64,000 nucleotides of DNA from NCBI RefSeq assembly GCF_004197395.1, contig NZ_SELS01000030.1, positions 29,967 to 93,966 of the forward strand, written 5' to 3'. Position 1 is the stretch's first letter, and each line of letters opens with the position of its first letter. Made by a program: the position numbers and the translations under genes. The stretch comes from Paraburkholderia sp. UYCP14C (GTDB lineage: Bacteria; Pseudomonadota; Gammaproteobacteria; Burkholderiales; Burkholderiaceae). Positions 56,232-64,000 of this stretch are shown piece after piece. A model generated the notes under the pieces. That model did no database searches, was not told the DNA's origin, and saw nothing but the letters and a program-made list of their open reading frames with translations.

Positions 56232-57422
56232 ATGATGCGAGATCAGGCCATGTTTCAACCGGGCATCGATCAGACTGCACACGATCCAGCCGGCGCGCCG
56301 AGCCGCGTCACGCAGCCGCGCTTCTGGGACGCGCTGCCCGCGCGCTGGAATAGCGACGCCGACGACACGCTGGAGTGCTGCCAGGTTCGCAGCGAGACGC
56401 ACGACGTGAAGAGTTTCTTCTTCCGCGCGCCATCCGGCCGGGCCTTCGTGTTCGAGCCGGGGCAGTTCATCACGCTGGAGTTGGAGATAAACGGCGAGCG
56501 GATCAATCGCTGCTATACGATCTCGTCGCCGCCCACGCGGCCGCATACGATTTCGATCACCGTCAAGCGCGTGCCGGGCGGCCCGGTGTCCAACTGGCTG
56601 CACGATCATCTGCATGCAGGCATGCAGGTGCGCGTGCTGGGCCCCGCCGGCGAATTCACCTGCGCGCGGCACCCGGCGCGCAAATTCCTGTTTCTGTCGG
56701 CGGGCTCGGGCATCACGCCGTTGATGTCGATGAGCCGCGCGCATCATGAACTCGGCGAGGACAGTGACATCGTCTTCGTGCACAGCGCGCGCACGCCGGA
56801 CGACATTATCTTCGCGCGCGAACTCGATCTGATCGCCGCCAATCAGGCGCATTTCCGCACCGCGTTCGTTTGCGAGCGCGTGGGCGCGCGCACCAATTGG
56901 CCCGGCATCACCGGCTTTCTGACGCTGCCGCTGCTGAAGCTGATCGCGCCGGATTTTCTGGAGCGGGAAATTTTCACGTGCGGTCCAGCGCCGTATATGC
57001 AGGCAGTGCGCAAGCTGCTCGACGAAGGTGGCTTCGATCGCCAGCACTATCACGAGGAAAGCTTCTCGTTCGAGACCGTCGGCGAAGCGGCCGCGCAATT
57101 GGCTGAAGCGCACGTCGCGGACGCGCTGAAGGATGCGCCGCCCGCGGTCGACACTGAAACGCGTTTCAAGGTGAGCTTTACGCGCAGTCATCGCGAGATC
57201 GAGTGCGGTAGCGGCCAGCATGTGCTCGATGCGGCGAAGCAGGCGGGCGTGCGGCTGCCGGCGTCCTGCACGCAGGGCATGTGCGGCACCTGCAAGGTGA
57301 AACTCGTGTCCGGCGAAGTGGCGATGAAGCACGCCGGCGGTATCCGTCAGCGCGAGATCGATCAGGGCATGGTGCTGCTGTGCTGTAGCAAGCCGCTGAC
57401 CGATCTGGTCGTCGACAAGTAA
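56232..57422 (+). CDS. gbcB: Glycine betaine monooxygenase, ferredoxin reductase subunit
   Basis: 396 residues from the ATG at 56232. The FAD motif RCYTISSP is at about 95-102; the NAD-binding motif is SAGSGITPLMS; the ending FTCGPAPYM is typical. A C-terminal plant-type 2Fe-2S ferredoxin domain has C346, C351, C354 and a later C (LLCCSKP). It passes NADH electrons to GbcA. GAGGAGCGGGGGG precedes the ATG, 34 bases after gbcA. Confidence 0.95.
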   Translation: MMRDQAMFQPGIDQTAHDPAGAPSRVTQPRFWDALPARWNSDADDTLECCQVRSETHDVKSFFFRAPSGRAFVFEPGQFITLELEINGERINRCYTISSPPTRPHTISITVKRVPGGPVSNWLHDHLHAGMQVRVLGPAGEFTCARHPARKFLFLSAGSGITPLMSMSRAHHELGEDSDIVFVHSARTPDDIIFARELDLIAANQAHFRTAFVCERVGARTNWPGITGFLTLPLLKLIAPDFLEREIFTCGPAPYMQAVRKLLDEGGFDRQHYHEESFSFETVGEAAAQLAEAHVADALKDAPPAVDTETRFKVSFTRSHREIECGSGQHVLDAAKQAGVRLPASCTQGMCGTCKVKLVSGEVAMKHAGGIRQREIDQGMVLLCCSKPLTDLVVDK

Positions 57423-57593
57423 TACGACAACAGCCCTACAAATACAGGGCGGATTTGCGTGGAAGTCGCATGTGGACAACTGCATGTCGCAAAACGACGC
57501 TACCCGGCAATTCTGGTTGGCGATTCTAAATGCGCGATGAGTGGTTCGATGGCAAACGCGTCAGTGGGCAAATGGATCAACGGGAGAACGTCG

Positions 57594-58451
57594 ATGAGAC
57601 TGATCGGTAAGGTAGTGGTGGCAAGCGCGTTGGGGGTGATGCTGGCGGCGGTCAGTGCGGGTGTGTCGGCCGATTCGAAGCCGACCATCAAGATCGGTTA
57701 CGTGGAGGGCTGGGACGATAGTGTCGCGACATCGAACGTGGCTGCCGAGGTGATCGAAAAGCGCCTCGGTTATCAGGTGCAGCTGGTGCCGGTGGCGGCC
57801 GGCGTGATGTGGCAGGGCGTGGCGCGCGGCGATCTCGACGCGACGCTGTCCGCCTGGCTGCCGGTCACGCACGGCGCGTACTGGAACAACTTCAAGGACA
57901 AGGTGGTCGACCTCGGGCCGAACTTCAACGACGCGAAGATCGGTCTGATCGTACCGGACAACGTGGACGTGAAGAGCGTCGGCGATCTGCAGGCGAAGAA
58001 GGCGGAATTCGGCGCGCGCATCGTCGGCATCGACGCCGGTGCGGGCGTGATGCAGAAAACCAGCGAGGCGATCAAGGCCTACGGGCTCGACTATCAGCTG
58101 ATGCCTAGCTCCGGCAGTGCGATGACCGCCGAACTGGCGCGCTCGGAGGCGGCCAGCAAGCCGATCATCGTGACCGGCTGGAAGCCGCACTGGATGTTCG
58201 CGAAGTACAAGCTGAAATTCCTCGACGATCCGAAGAAGGTATTCGGTGAAGCGGAGCATGTGGATAGCGTGGTGAATCCCGAGCTCGAGAAAAAAGCGCC
58301 GACCGTGGTCGCGTTCCTGAAGAAGTTCCAATGGAAGCCGGGTGAGATCGACACCGTGATGCTGGCCACGCAGAATGGCGAAAAGCCTGCCGCGGCCGCC
58401 GACGCGTGGATCAGCGCGCATTCGGACCGGGTGGACAGCTGGGTGAAGTAA
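57594..58451 (+). CDS. choX: Glycine betaine/choline ABC transporter substrate-binding protein
   Basis: 285 residues from the ATG at 57594 (GGGAGAACG upstream). A signal peptide covers about residues 1-26 (cleavage after VSA). The mature part is an OpuAC/ChoX domain with IKIGYVEGWDDSVATSNVAAEVIEKRLGYQV, PVAAGVMWQGVARGDLDATLSAWLPVTHGAYW and a Trp-rich aromatic box (W64-like, W at VTGWKPHWMFAKYKL) for the quaternary amine. It should work with ChoV and ChoW, encoded 25 kb upstream. The 171 bases after gbcB may hold its own promoter. Confidence 0.9.
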   Translation: MRLIGKVVVASALGVMLAAVSAGVSADSKPTIKIGYVEGWDDSVATSNVAAEVIEKRLGYQVQLVPVAAGVMWQGVARGDLDATLSAWLPVTHGAYWNNFKDKVVDLGPNFNDAKIGLIVPDNVDVKSVGDLQAKKAEFGARIVGIDAGAGVMQKTSEAIKAYGLDYQLMPSSGSAMTAELARSEAASKPIIVTGWKPHWMFAKYKLKFLDDPKKVFGEAEHVDSVVNPELEKKAPTVVAFLKKFQWKPGEIDTVMLATQNGEKPAAAADAWISAHSDRVDSWVK

Positions 58452-58498
58452 GCCGGCAGGCGTCGACAAGCGTCGGCGCCGCACAGACGAACAGAAAG

Positions 58499-58522
58499 AC
58501 GCCGCTTTTCAGCGGCGTTTTT
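58499..58522. terminator. Terminator between choX and purU
   Basis: An 8-bp stem (58499-58506 with 58511-58518), TTTC loop, then five T on the plus strand. It ends the choX transcript and lies just beyond the purU stop on the other strand. Confidence 0.9.
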
Positions 58523-58526
58523 CCGT

Positions 58527-59402
58527 TTACCGCAGCACCACGGTGCGCTCGCCGTTGATGAATACGCGTCGCTCGACGAACGCCTTCACCGCGCGCGCGA
58601 GCGTGATGCATTCGACGTCGCGTCCGGTCGCGAGCAGCCGTTCGGGGCTGTACGAGTGATCGACCGGTTCGACTCCCTGCTCGATGATCGGACCTTCGTC
58701 GAGATCGTCGGTGACGAAATGCGCGGTAGCGCCGATCACTTTGACGCCGCGCGCATGGGCCTGATGGTACGGTTTCGCGCCCTTGAAGCCGGGCAGGAAC
58801 GAATGGTGGATATTGATCGCGCGTCCGGCGAGCGCGCGGCTCGTTTCGCCCGACAGGATCTGCATGTAGCGCGCGAGAATCAGCAGTTCCGCGCCGGACG
58901 CGTCGAACAGCTCGAGCAGTTGGGCTTCCTGTTGCGGCTTCGTGTCGGCGGTAATCGGCAGATGATGGAACGGCAAGCCGTGCTGCCGCGCGAGCGGTTC
59001 GAGATCGCGATGATTGGAGCCGATGGCGACGATGTCCATCTGCAGTTCGCCCATGCGCCAGCGAAACAGCAGGTCGGCGAGACAGTGTTCGAGTTTGGAC
59101 ACCATGATCATGACTTTCGGCCGGACCGACAGATCGTGGATCGCCCAGGTCATCCGGAAGCGTTCGGCGATCGGCGCGAATTCCCGCTTCAGCGTGCCGA
59201 ACTGCAGCGGGTCGTCGCGATCGACGTGGTGAAACACGCAGCGCACGAAAAAGCGTTCGCTGAGTTCGTCGTCGAATACGGTGAGTTCATCGACGTAGCA
59301 ACGATGCCGTTCGAGAAAGCCGGCGACGGCGGCAACCTGGCCCGCCGCGCTCGGACACGCGACGGTGAGAACCCCTTGAGCAGGACGGGAAACGGCGGAC
59401 AT
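58527..59402 (-). CDS. purU: Formyltetrahydrofolate deformylase
   Basis: 291 residues from the ATG at 59402 (GGAGAG upstream). An N-terminal ACT regulatory domain covers about 8-85 (VLTVACPSAAGQVAAVAGFLERHRCYVDELTVFDD); the formyl-transferase-like domain follows with the catalytic set N-I-H-H at 187-190 and D-E-G-P at 225-228. It hydrolyses 10-formyl-THF to formate and THF, relieving the folate load made by sarcosine oxidase. The longer upstream reading of this frame overlaps the LysR gene and is not coding. Confidence 0.95.
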   Translation of the reverse strand: MSAVSRPAQGVLTVACPSAAGQVAAVAGFLERHRCYVDELTVFDDELSERFFVRCVFHHVDRDDPLQFGTLKREFAPIAERFRMTWAIHDLSVRPKVMIMVSKLEHCLADLLFRWRMGELQMDIVAIGSNHRDLEPLARQHGLPFHHLPITADTKPQQEAQLLELFDASGAELLILARYMQILSGETSRALAGRAINIHHSFLPGFKGAKPYHQAHARGVKVIGATAHFVTDDLDEGPIIEQGVEPVDHSYSPERLLATGRDVECITLARAVKAFVERRVFINGERTVVLR

Positions 59403-59539
59403 AAGCTCTCCACATTGACGATCAGGCGCTGCCGCGGGGCGCGGCGCGCATGGTCGCAGTAGAGCAAATCGGGCGATTGCGGGGATAGAAGCTAACCGCC
59501 GTTGCGCTGGAACGGGAACGCCAGGAGCATTGGCAGCAG

Positions 59540-60454
59540 CTAATCCGCCGCGTCTGCCGCGAGCCTTCGCTTGAGCGTATCGATCAACGCGCGCACTTTC
59601 GCCGGTGGGTGACTGGTCGGCGGGAACACGGCCTGGATGCTCGCGGGCGCGCTCGCCCAGTCGGGCAGCAGCCGGATCAGCCGTCCGGCCGCGACGTCGT
59701 CGGCGATCGAAAAATCCGTCAACAGACCGAAGCCGCCGCCTGCGAGCGTCGCCGCGCGGCAGGCGTCGGCCGTGTTGACGCGCAACGCGGACGTGCAGCG
59801 CACGCTCGCGGTTTTGCCGTCGGCGTGCCGCAGCTCGAGCGTCAACGGATGCGGCAGCACCGACAACGAGCAGTAGGGCAAGGCCTCCAGCGCGGCCGGC
59901 GTGCCCGGCGCGCCCCACGTCCGCAGGAACTCGGGACTCGCGACGAGCCACTTGACGAAACTGCCGAGCTTCACCGCGCGATAGTTGGAATCCGCGAGGC
60001 GGCCAAGCCGGATCGCGACGTCGATGCCATCGGCGATCAGATCGACATAGCGGTCGCTGCTCGATAGTTCGACGTCGAGCTGCGGATGCGTGCGGCGCAG
60101 TTCGACCAGCGCGGGTGCGACGACGAGTGTGCCGTAGTCGTTCGGCGCACTGGCGCGCAGCGTGCCGCGCACCGGCGAGGTTTCCCCGCCGAGCACGTTC
60201 AGCGCGTCCTCGGTGGCGCGCAGAATCTTCACGCTCGCCTCGTAGAACGTGCGGCCGGCCTCGGTGACGCCGAGCCGCCGGGTGGTGCGCACCAGCAGGC
60301 TCGCGCCGACCTCCGCCTCGAGCCGCTGCATGTGCGTGCTGACCATCGTCTTCGCGAGTCCGAGCCGCGTCGCGGCGGCGCTCAGCGAGCCCGCGTCGAT
60401 GACCGCGACGAAGATCGCGAGTCGGTTCAGGTTCACGCTGCGCACGTCGGCCAT
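59540..60454 (-). CDS. LysR-family transcriptional regulator
   Basis: 304 residues from the ATG at 60454. The winged helix-turn-helix is at about 8-66 (NRLAIFVAVIDAGSLSAAATRLGLAKTMVSTHMQRLEAEVGASLLVRTTRRLGVTEAG) and the LysR substrate-binding domain follows. It is divergent from the glutathione S-transferase gene across 108 bases, which suggests regulation of that gene, as is common for this pair. Confidence 0.93.
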   Translation of the reverse strand: MADVRSVNLNRLAIFVAVIDAGSLSAAATRLGLAKTMVSTHMQRLEAEVGASLLVRTTRRLGVTEAGRTFYEASVKILRATEDALNVLGGETSPVRGTLRASAPNDYGTLVVAPALVELRRTHPQLDVELSSSDRYVDLIADGIDVAIRLGRLADSNYRAVKLGSFVKWLVASPEFLRTWGAPGTPAALEALPYCSLSVLPHPLTLELRHADGKTASVRCTSALRVNTADACRAATLAGGGFGLLTDFSIADDVAAGRLIRLLPDWASAPASIQAVFPPTSHPPAKVRALIDTLKRRLAADAAD

Positions 60455-60562
60455 GATCGATTGTCCATTCTCGCTTGACTGTGTTTCCCGGATTATCGGG
60501 CTTCCGCGCGACACTGCCTACGCCTATGCTCGGCGTGTCATTCAACCCATCCGGAGCCCTGC

Positions 60563-61204
60563 ATGCCCGCCGCCAGACCCGCCGAGCCCATCAAGCTGTA
60601 TACGACGCTGCTATCAGGCCACGGCCATCGCGTGAAGCTGTTTCTGACGCTGCTCGATCTGCCGTTCGAGGTCATCGAGCTGGACATGAAGGCGGGCGAG
60701 AACCGCACGCCCGAGTACCTCGCGCTGAACCCGTTCGGTCAGGTGCCGACGATTCAGGACGGCGAACTCACGCTGTTCGATTCGAACGCGATTCTCGTCT
60801 ATCTGGCGAAGCGCTATGGCGACGCGTCGTGGCTGCCGGACGATCCGCTTGGCGCCGCGGCGGTGCAGCGCTGGCTGTCGCTCGCGGCGGGCCAGATCGC
60901 ATACGGGCCGTGCGCGGCGCGGCTCGTTACCGTGTTCGGCGCGCCGCTCGATCACGAGCGCGCGAAGAAGATCGCCATCAAGCTGTTCGACGTGATCGAC
61001 GAGGAGCTTGCCGGCAAGCGGTTCGTGGCTGGCGAGCACGTCACCGTCGCCGATATCGCCGCGCACACGTATATCGCTCACGCGCCCGAGGGCGGCGTGT
61101 CGTTGCGGCCCTATCCGAACATATGCGCGTGGCTGCGCCGCGTTGAGGCACTGCCGCGTTTCATCGCGATGCCGTCGACGAAAGCGGGGTTGCTGGCGGC
61201 GTGA
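60563..61204 (+). CDS. Glutathione S-transferase family protein
   Basis: 213 residues. The thioredoxin-like N-terminal domain (KLYTTLLSGHGHRVKLFLTLLDLPFEVIELDMKAGENRTPEYLALNPFGQVPTIQDGELTLFDSNAILVYLAKRYG) has the cis-Pro and D-S-N-A-I glutathione-binding motif. A helical C-terminal domain follows. The likely catalytic residue is Ser or Thr near the N-terminus. Substrate unknown; next to a LysR regulator and 43 bases before a PNPOx-like gene. Confidence 0.93.
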   Translation: MPAARPAEPIKLYTTLLSGHGHRVKLFLTLLDLPFEVIELDMKAGENRTPEYLALNPFGQVPTIQDGELTLFDSNAILVYLAKRYGDASWLPDDPLGAAAVQRWLSLAAGQIAYGPCAARLVTVFGAPLDHERAKKIAIKLFDVIDEELAGKRFVAGEHVTVADIAAHTYIAHAPEGGVSLRPYPNICAWLRRVEALPRFIAMPSTKAGLLAA

Positions 61205-61247
61205 TACGCGTTCAGGCGCGCGTCAGATTTTGCAAGGGAGTCCGATT

Positions 61248-62231
61248 ATGTCCGAGTTCGTTCTGTTGAATAACTGGGGAGCCGACACGTCGCCGTTTCA
61301 TGCCGGCGAGCAGGACGCCCAGCAGCGTGCGGGCGTGCGTGACGCGGCGGAGTCGATGGGACGCCGGGGCATTCGCCGTTTCATGCCGGAGCAGCATCGC
61401 GACTTCTTCGCCGCGCAGCCATTCGTCGTGATCGGCGGCGTGGATGCGAGCGGTCAGCCGTGGGCGACGCTGCGCGCGGGTGCGCCGGGTTTCGTGTCGT
61501 CACCGGATGCGCGCACGCTGCGCATCGAAGGCGGCGCACTGGCTGGCGATCCGCTCGCCGCGGCTTGGCGCGATGGCGCGCAGATCGGGATGCTGGGCAT
61601 CGAGCCGCGCACGCGACGGCGCAATCGGGCGAACGGCGTCGTACGGTCGGTGGATGGGGACACGTTGCGGGTCGAAGTCATGCAGAGCTTCGGCAATTGC
61701 CCGAAGTACATCCAGAGCCGCACGCCGTTTTTTATCGAGCGCGACGCGTCCGCGACGACCGCACAGCCCGAAGTCGCCACGCATCTGAGCAGTGCCGACC
61801 GTGCATTGCTCGCGAACGCGGACACGTTCTTTATCGCCAGTGCGAATCTGAGCGAGGAAGCGGGGCTAGGGAAGGGCGTCGACGTTTCGCATCGCGGCGG
61901 CGCGTCGGGTTTCGTGCGCGTGGACGACGCCAATACGCTGACCGCACCCGACTACAGCGGCAACCGCTTTTTCAACACGATCGGCAACCTTATGCGCGAT
62001 CCACGCGCAGGCCTGCTGTTCATCGACTTCGCGACCGGCGATCTGCTTTATCTGGCGGTGCAGGCGGAGATCATCTGGGAAGGCGACGAGCTGGCGTCAT
62101 TTGCGGGCGCGCAACGGCTGGTGCGGTTTCATGTGAACGAAGTGCGGCGCAGCCGCGGCGCGTTGCCGTTCCAATGGTCGGAGGTCGAACTCGCGCCGCA
62201 GTTTCTGCCGAAAGTTCGAGAAAGCGCGTGA
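61248..62231 (+). CDS. Pyridoxamine 5'-phosphate oxidase-related FMN-binding protein
   Basis: 327 residues, longer than simple PNPOx domains. RRFMPEQHRDFFAAQPFVVIGGVDASGQPWATLRAG and a second FMN-binding part (FFIASANLSEEAGLGKGVDVSHRGGASGFVRVDDANTLTAPDYSGNRFFNTIGNLMRDPRAGLLFIDFATGD) suggest a two-lobed split barrel. This type is often encoded beside a GST and may be a flavin or F420-like reductase; activity is unknown. AAGGGAG precedes the ATG. Probably an operon with the GST. Confidence 0.88.
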   Translation: MSEFVLLNNWGADTSPFHAGEQDAQQRAGVRDAAESMGRRGIRRFMPEQHRDFFAAQPFVVIGGVDASGQPWATLRAGAPGFVSSPDARTLRIEGGALAGDPLAAAWRDGAQIGMLGIEPRTRRRNRANGVVRSVDGDTLRVEVMQSFGNCPKYIQSRTPFFIERDASATTAQPEVATHLSSADRALLANADTFFIASANLSEEAGLGKGVDVSHRGGASGFVRVDDANTLTAPDYSGNRFFNTIGNLMRDPRAGLLFIDFATGDLLYLAVQAEIIWEGDELASFAGAQRLVRFHVNEVRRSRGALPFQWSEVELAPQFLPKVRESA

Positions 62232-62274
62232 CCCAGTGCGCACGCGCGTGCTTTAGTTGGGTGCGGCGATCGAT

Positions 62275-62679
62275 TTACTGCGCATTCCTGCCCAGCCGAT
62301 AGGACACGCCGAGTCGGGTGGCCAGTTGCCAGACGTAGACTCGCGAGTACGAGATGCCGAACTGGCGGCTGATCAGTTCGCGCATGCGGGCATTGCTCCA
62401 ACCGTCGGCGTCGAAGCCATAGTCTCGTGGCGAGGCCCTCAGCGCCTCGGCCAGCCAGTCCAGATCCGCCACCGCGAGCGCGGAATGGCGGCCGCCGACG
62501 CTCATGTTTCTGAGCGCATCGAGCCCGCCTTGCTCCAGCAACTTGCGATATCGCTCGACCGTGGTTTTGGCCATGCCCATCTGTTTCGCGACCTCGGCCG
62601 CAGCGACGCCGTCGAGCAGCTTTTTGCCCGCGGTAAGACGCCGTGCGACGGTCGGCAAATCCTCATTCAGTCGATGCAT
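62275..62679 (-). CDS. Helix-turn-helix protein, IS630-transposase N-terminal type
   Basis: 134 residues. A first HTH (LDGVAAAEVAKQMGMAKTTVERYRKLLEQGGLDAL) and a winged-helix segment (NARMRELISRQFGISYSRVYVWQLATRLGVSYRLGRN) match the DNA-binding half of IS630-family transposases and related stand-alone regulators. No DDE catalytic domain follows: the stop codon comes directly and downstream is a PNPOx-like gene on the other strand. Either a domesticated regulator or a truncated transposase; no inverted repeats were identified. A poor start context leaves the N-terminus uncertain. Confidence 0.7.
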   Translation of the reverse strand: MHRLNEDLPTVARRLTAGKKLLDGVAAAEVAKQMGMAKTTVERYRKLLEQGGLDALRNMSVGGRHSALAVADLDWLAEALRASPRDYGFDADGWSNARMRELISRQFGISYSRVYVWQLATRLGVSYRLGRNAQ

Positions 62680-63393
62680 CGGAGAACTCCGCCGTTAGGT
62701 AGCTAACCGGACTGCAATCGGTCGCCGGGGTAGACAGAGAGAAGGGCGCGCCACTTACAGATAATCGAAAATTCGCCCGCTGTGTCCAAAAGAAAAAAAA
62801 TCAATCGCACCTTTTCTCCGATAGAAAATGACGCAAATTTCGCGTAAGGCGGTCGCGCGACGTTTTCTTTCTGCAATCTTAAAGATCTTTCTTGCGATTG
62901 AATTTAACGTTTGCTAACCTGATTGAACTCATTTAAAAAAACGTATCAATTCTACTTGGCTCGTTCTGGCGAGCCGGCATAACGTGAGGCCCCTTACGGC
63001 TTGAGGTTGGCCGCTTTTGAGTGCAGCAGCCTGACAGAAGCCTGGACCGTTTCAATGCGTGGCTTCCGGTTTTGCGAATGTTATTTGAATGCATTTTTTC
63101 GATGCAGGACGGAGATATTCGCCGCAGACCCCTGCACGCAAGGTGCTGGAAATTGAAAACCCGTTCGCTTCGGTTTTTCAGCGGATTATAGGTGAACGTA
63201 GTATTCGCGCAGAGCGGTGCGGTGAATCCCGTATCCAGTAACCATCTGCTTAATATAGCTGCGTCGTTCAATACCTGAAAAAATACTTTATGCCGGGCAC
63301 TTTCTGATTCGTTATGCATAACCGCAATATGAGGTGACAGCACTTTCATCGGTTGGCATTCTGCGTTTGCAAGCAGGCGGTAAGGAGAACGAG
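62680..63393. other. AT-richer intergenic region with no supported gene
   Basis: 714 bases. GC is visibly lower than anywhere else in the window, especially 62770-62950, which has AAAGAAAAAAAATC, an AAAGATCTTT palindrome near 62880 and runs of T and A. Long frames on both strands lack ribosome-binding sites and do not read as protein. A GGCTCG/CGAGCC hairpin is at about 62959-62976. This looks like a regulatory or a recombination-prone boundary rather than a gene. Confidence 0.5.
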
Positions 63394-63816
63394 ATGAACC
63401 CGGATAGGACCCGCGATATTGCCGCGATGCTGTTGCGCGCAGCCAGGCGCAAAAGACTCGTGACTTATCAGGAACTGCACGCGCTTTTCGGTCGAGACGA
63501 ACCGTTGCATAGCCGCTATCGCGCATTGGAGGACGCGGCGCGCTCGCTGAGCGATTGCGCGTGCCTCGACTATGGTTGCCTGATGAGCCTCGACAACGGC
63601 CTGCCGGGCGATGACTTTTTTAACCGCTTCAGGCACGGCCGGCCGCGAGAATACGAAAAGGTGATGGGCTTCGGATCGGCGGGACGCTCGACGACCAAGA
63701 AACGACTGATTGCGGATGCCGAGCGTGTGCGGGTGTTCGAGCATGCGTCGCAGAACGCGGCAGGTGGGAACGCAGCGAACACGTTGCGTCCGTACGCGAC
63801 GTCGAAATGCACGTAG
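63394..63816 (+). CDS. Conserved-looking hypothetical protein
   Basis: 140 residues from the ATG at 63394, preceded by AAGGAGA at an ideal distance. The first ~95 residues are compact and well-formed (RDIAAMLLRAARRKRLVTYQELHALFGRDEPLHSRYRALEDAARSLSDCACLDYGCLMSLDNGLPGDDFFNRF), with an N-terminal region that could be a winged helix. The C-terminal ~40 residues are low-complexity. I do not recognise the family; nothing nearby suggests its role. Confidence 0.65.
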   Translation: MNPDRTRDIAAMLLRAARRKRLVTYQELHALFGRDEPLHSRYRALEDAARSLSDCACLDYGCLMSLDNGLPGDDFFNRFRHGRPREYEKVMGFGSAGRSTTKKRLIADAERVRVFEHASQNAAGGNAANTLRPYATSKCT

Positions 63817-63894
63817 CCCGTGGAAAAATCCGCGCACGCTGGGTGAGGTCGGATGAAGTGGCCCTTGGGCCGCTTTTCGAAGCCTACGTAATTT

Positions 63895-64000
63895 GACATA
63901 AGATAAATTATCAACAATAGATTTGTCGGTCCCAAATAGAAATGTCGGGTTTCCGCTAAATAGAAATGTCGTGTTCTGGGTAGTTTGAGCGCCGGACATC
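63895..64000. mobile_element. Possible end of an IS21-like insertion sequence, cut by the window
   Basis: The last ~100 bases carry the ATGTC-core repeats described above and change base composition abruptly compared with the coding DNA. If this is an IS21-type element its istA/istB genes lie beyond the window. No terminal TG..CA or target duplication can be confirmed here. Confidence 0.35.
63916..63973. repeat. Three short direct repeats at the window edge
   Basis: AATAGATTTGTCGGT (63916-63930), AATAGAAATGTCGGG (63935-63949) and AATAGAAATGTCGTG (63959-63973) form a spaced tandem array in an otherwise AT-rich stretch. Multiple short terminal repeats with an ATGTC core are a known trait of IS21-family ends. 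Confidence 0.75.

Noticed and set aside
58527-60545. 672-codon extension of the PurU frame across the LysR gene
   Set aside because: PurU has a natural start at 59402 with a ribosome-binding site; the extension is a shadow frame of the LysR gene.
62933-63526. 197-codon frame on the minus strand in the AT-rich gap
   Set aside because: No ribosome-binding site, irregular composition and overlap with the well-supported gene at 63394.

Overview
The window is GC-rich bacterial DNA with the gene repertoire and signature small proteins of a Burkholderiaceae genome, most likely Paraburkholderia or a close relative (YXWXPGHW-repeat and DUF4148-type secreted proteins, paired GlxA-type regulators, a Burkholderia-type porin remnant). 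It is almost fully coding on both strands. I see no rRNA, tRNA or CRISPR array. Assignments rest on reading the translated sequences; no database search was possible.

Left part (1-13.1 kb): the 3' part of a mannose-1-phosphate guanylyltransferase/mannose-6-phosphate isomerase gene with a clear terminator; several small or hypothetical genes, including an 84-residue peptide with a double-glycine leader-like N-terminus and a 33-residue lipoprotein; an ECF sigma factor operon (sigma, membrane protein probably acting as anti-sigma, periplasmic sensor-like protein) running into a DUF1800/DUF1501 gene pair; a flavin reductase and an FMN-dependent monooxygenase divergent from an XRE-cupin regulator; and a BON-domain protein.

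Middle-left (13.4-27.4 kb): a catabolic island for an unidentified carboxylic acid. It has an IclR regulator, two acyl-CoA dehydrogenases, two short-chain dehydrogenases, two acyl-CoA ligases and a complete Liv-type ABC importer. A perfect 15-bp inverted repeat lies in the divergent promoter region. Next come a porin remnant, a DUF4148-like protein and an MbfA-like ferritin-VIT1 iron exporter.

Middle-right (30.1-59.4 kb): an almost complete glycine betaine to pyruvate system. choVW and choX import the substrate; GbcAB demethylates betaine to dimethylglycine; DgcAB with a dedicated EtfAB pair makes sarcosine; heterotetrameric sarcosine oxidase (soxBDAG) makes glycine; GlyA makes serine; and SdaA makes pyruvate. 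FdhA and PurU handle formaldehyde and folate-bound one-carbon units. Three GlxA/GbdR-type regulators are interspersed, and a class C beta-lactamase gene sits inside the cluster.

Right end (59.5-64 kb): a LysR regulator divergent from a glutathione S-transferase, a PNPOx-like protein, an orphan IS630-like helix-turn-helix protein, an AT-richer gap of about 700 bases, one hypothetical gene, and a short set of tandem repeats at the window edge that looks like the end of an insertion sequence, possibly IS21-like.
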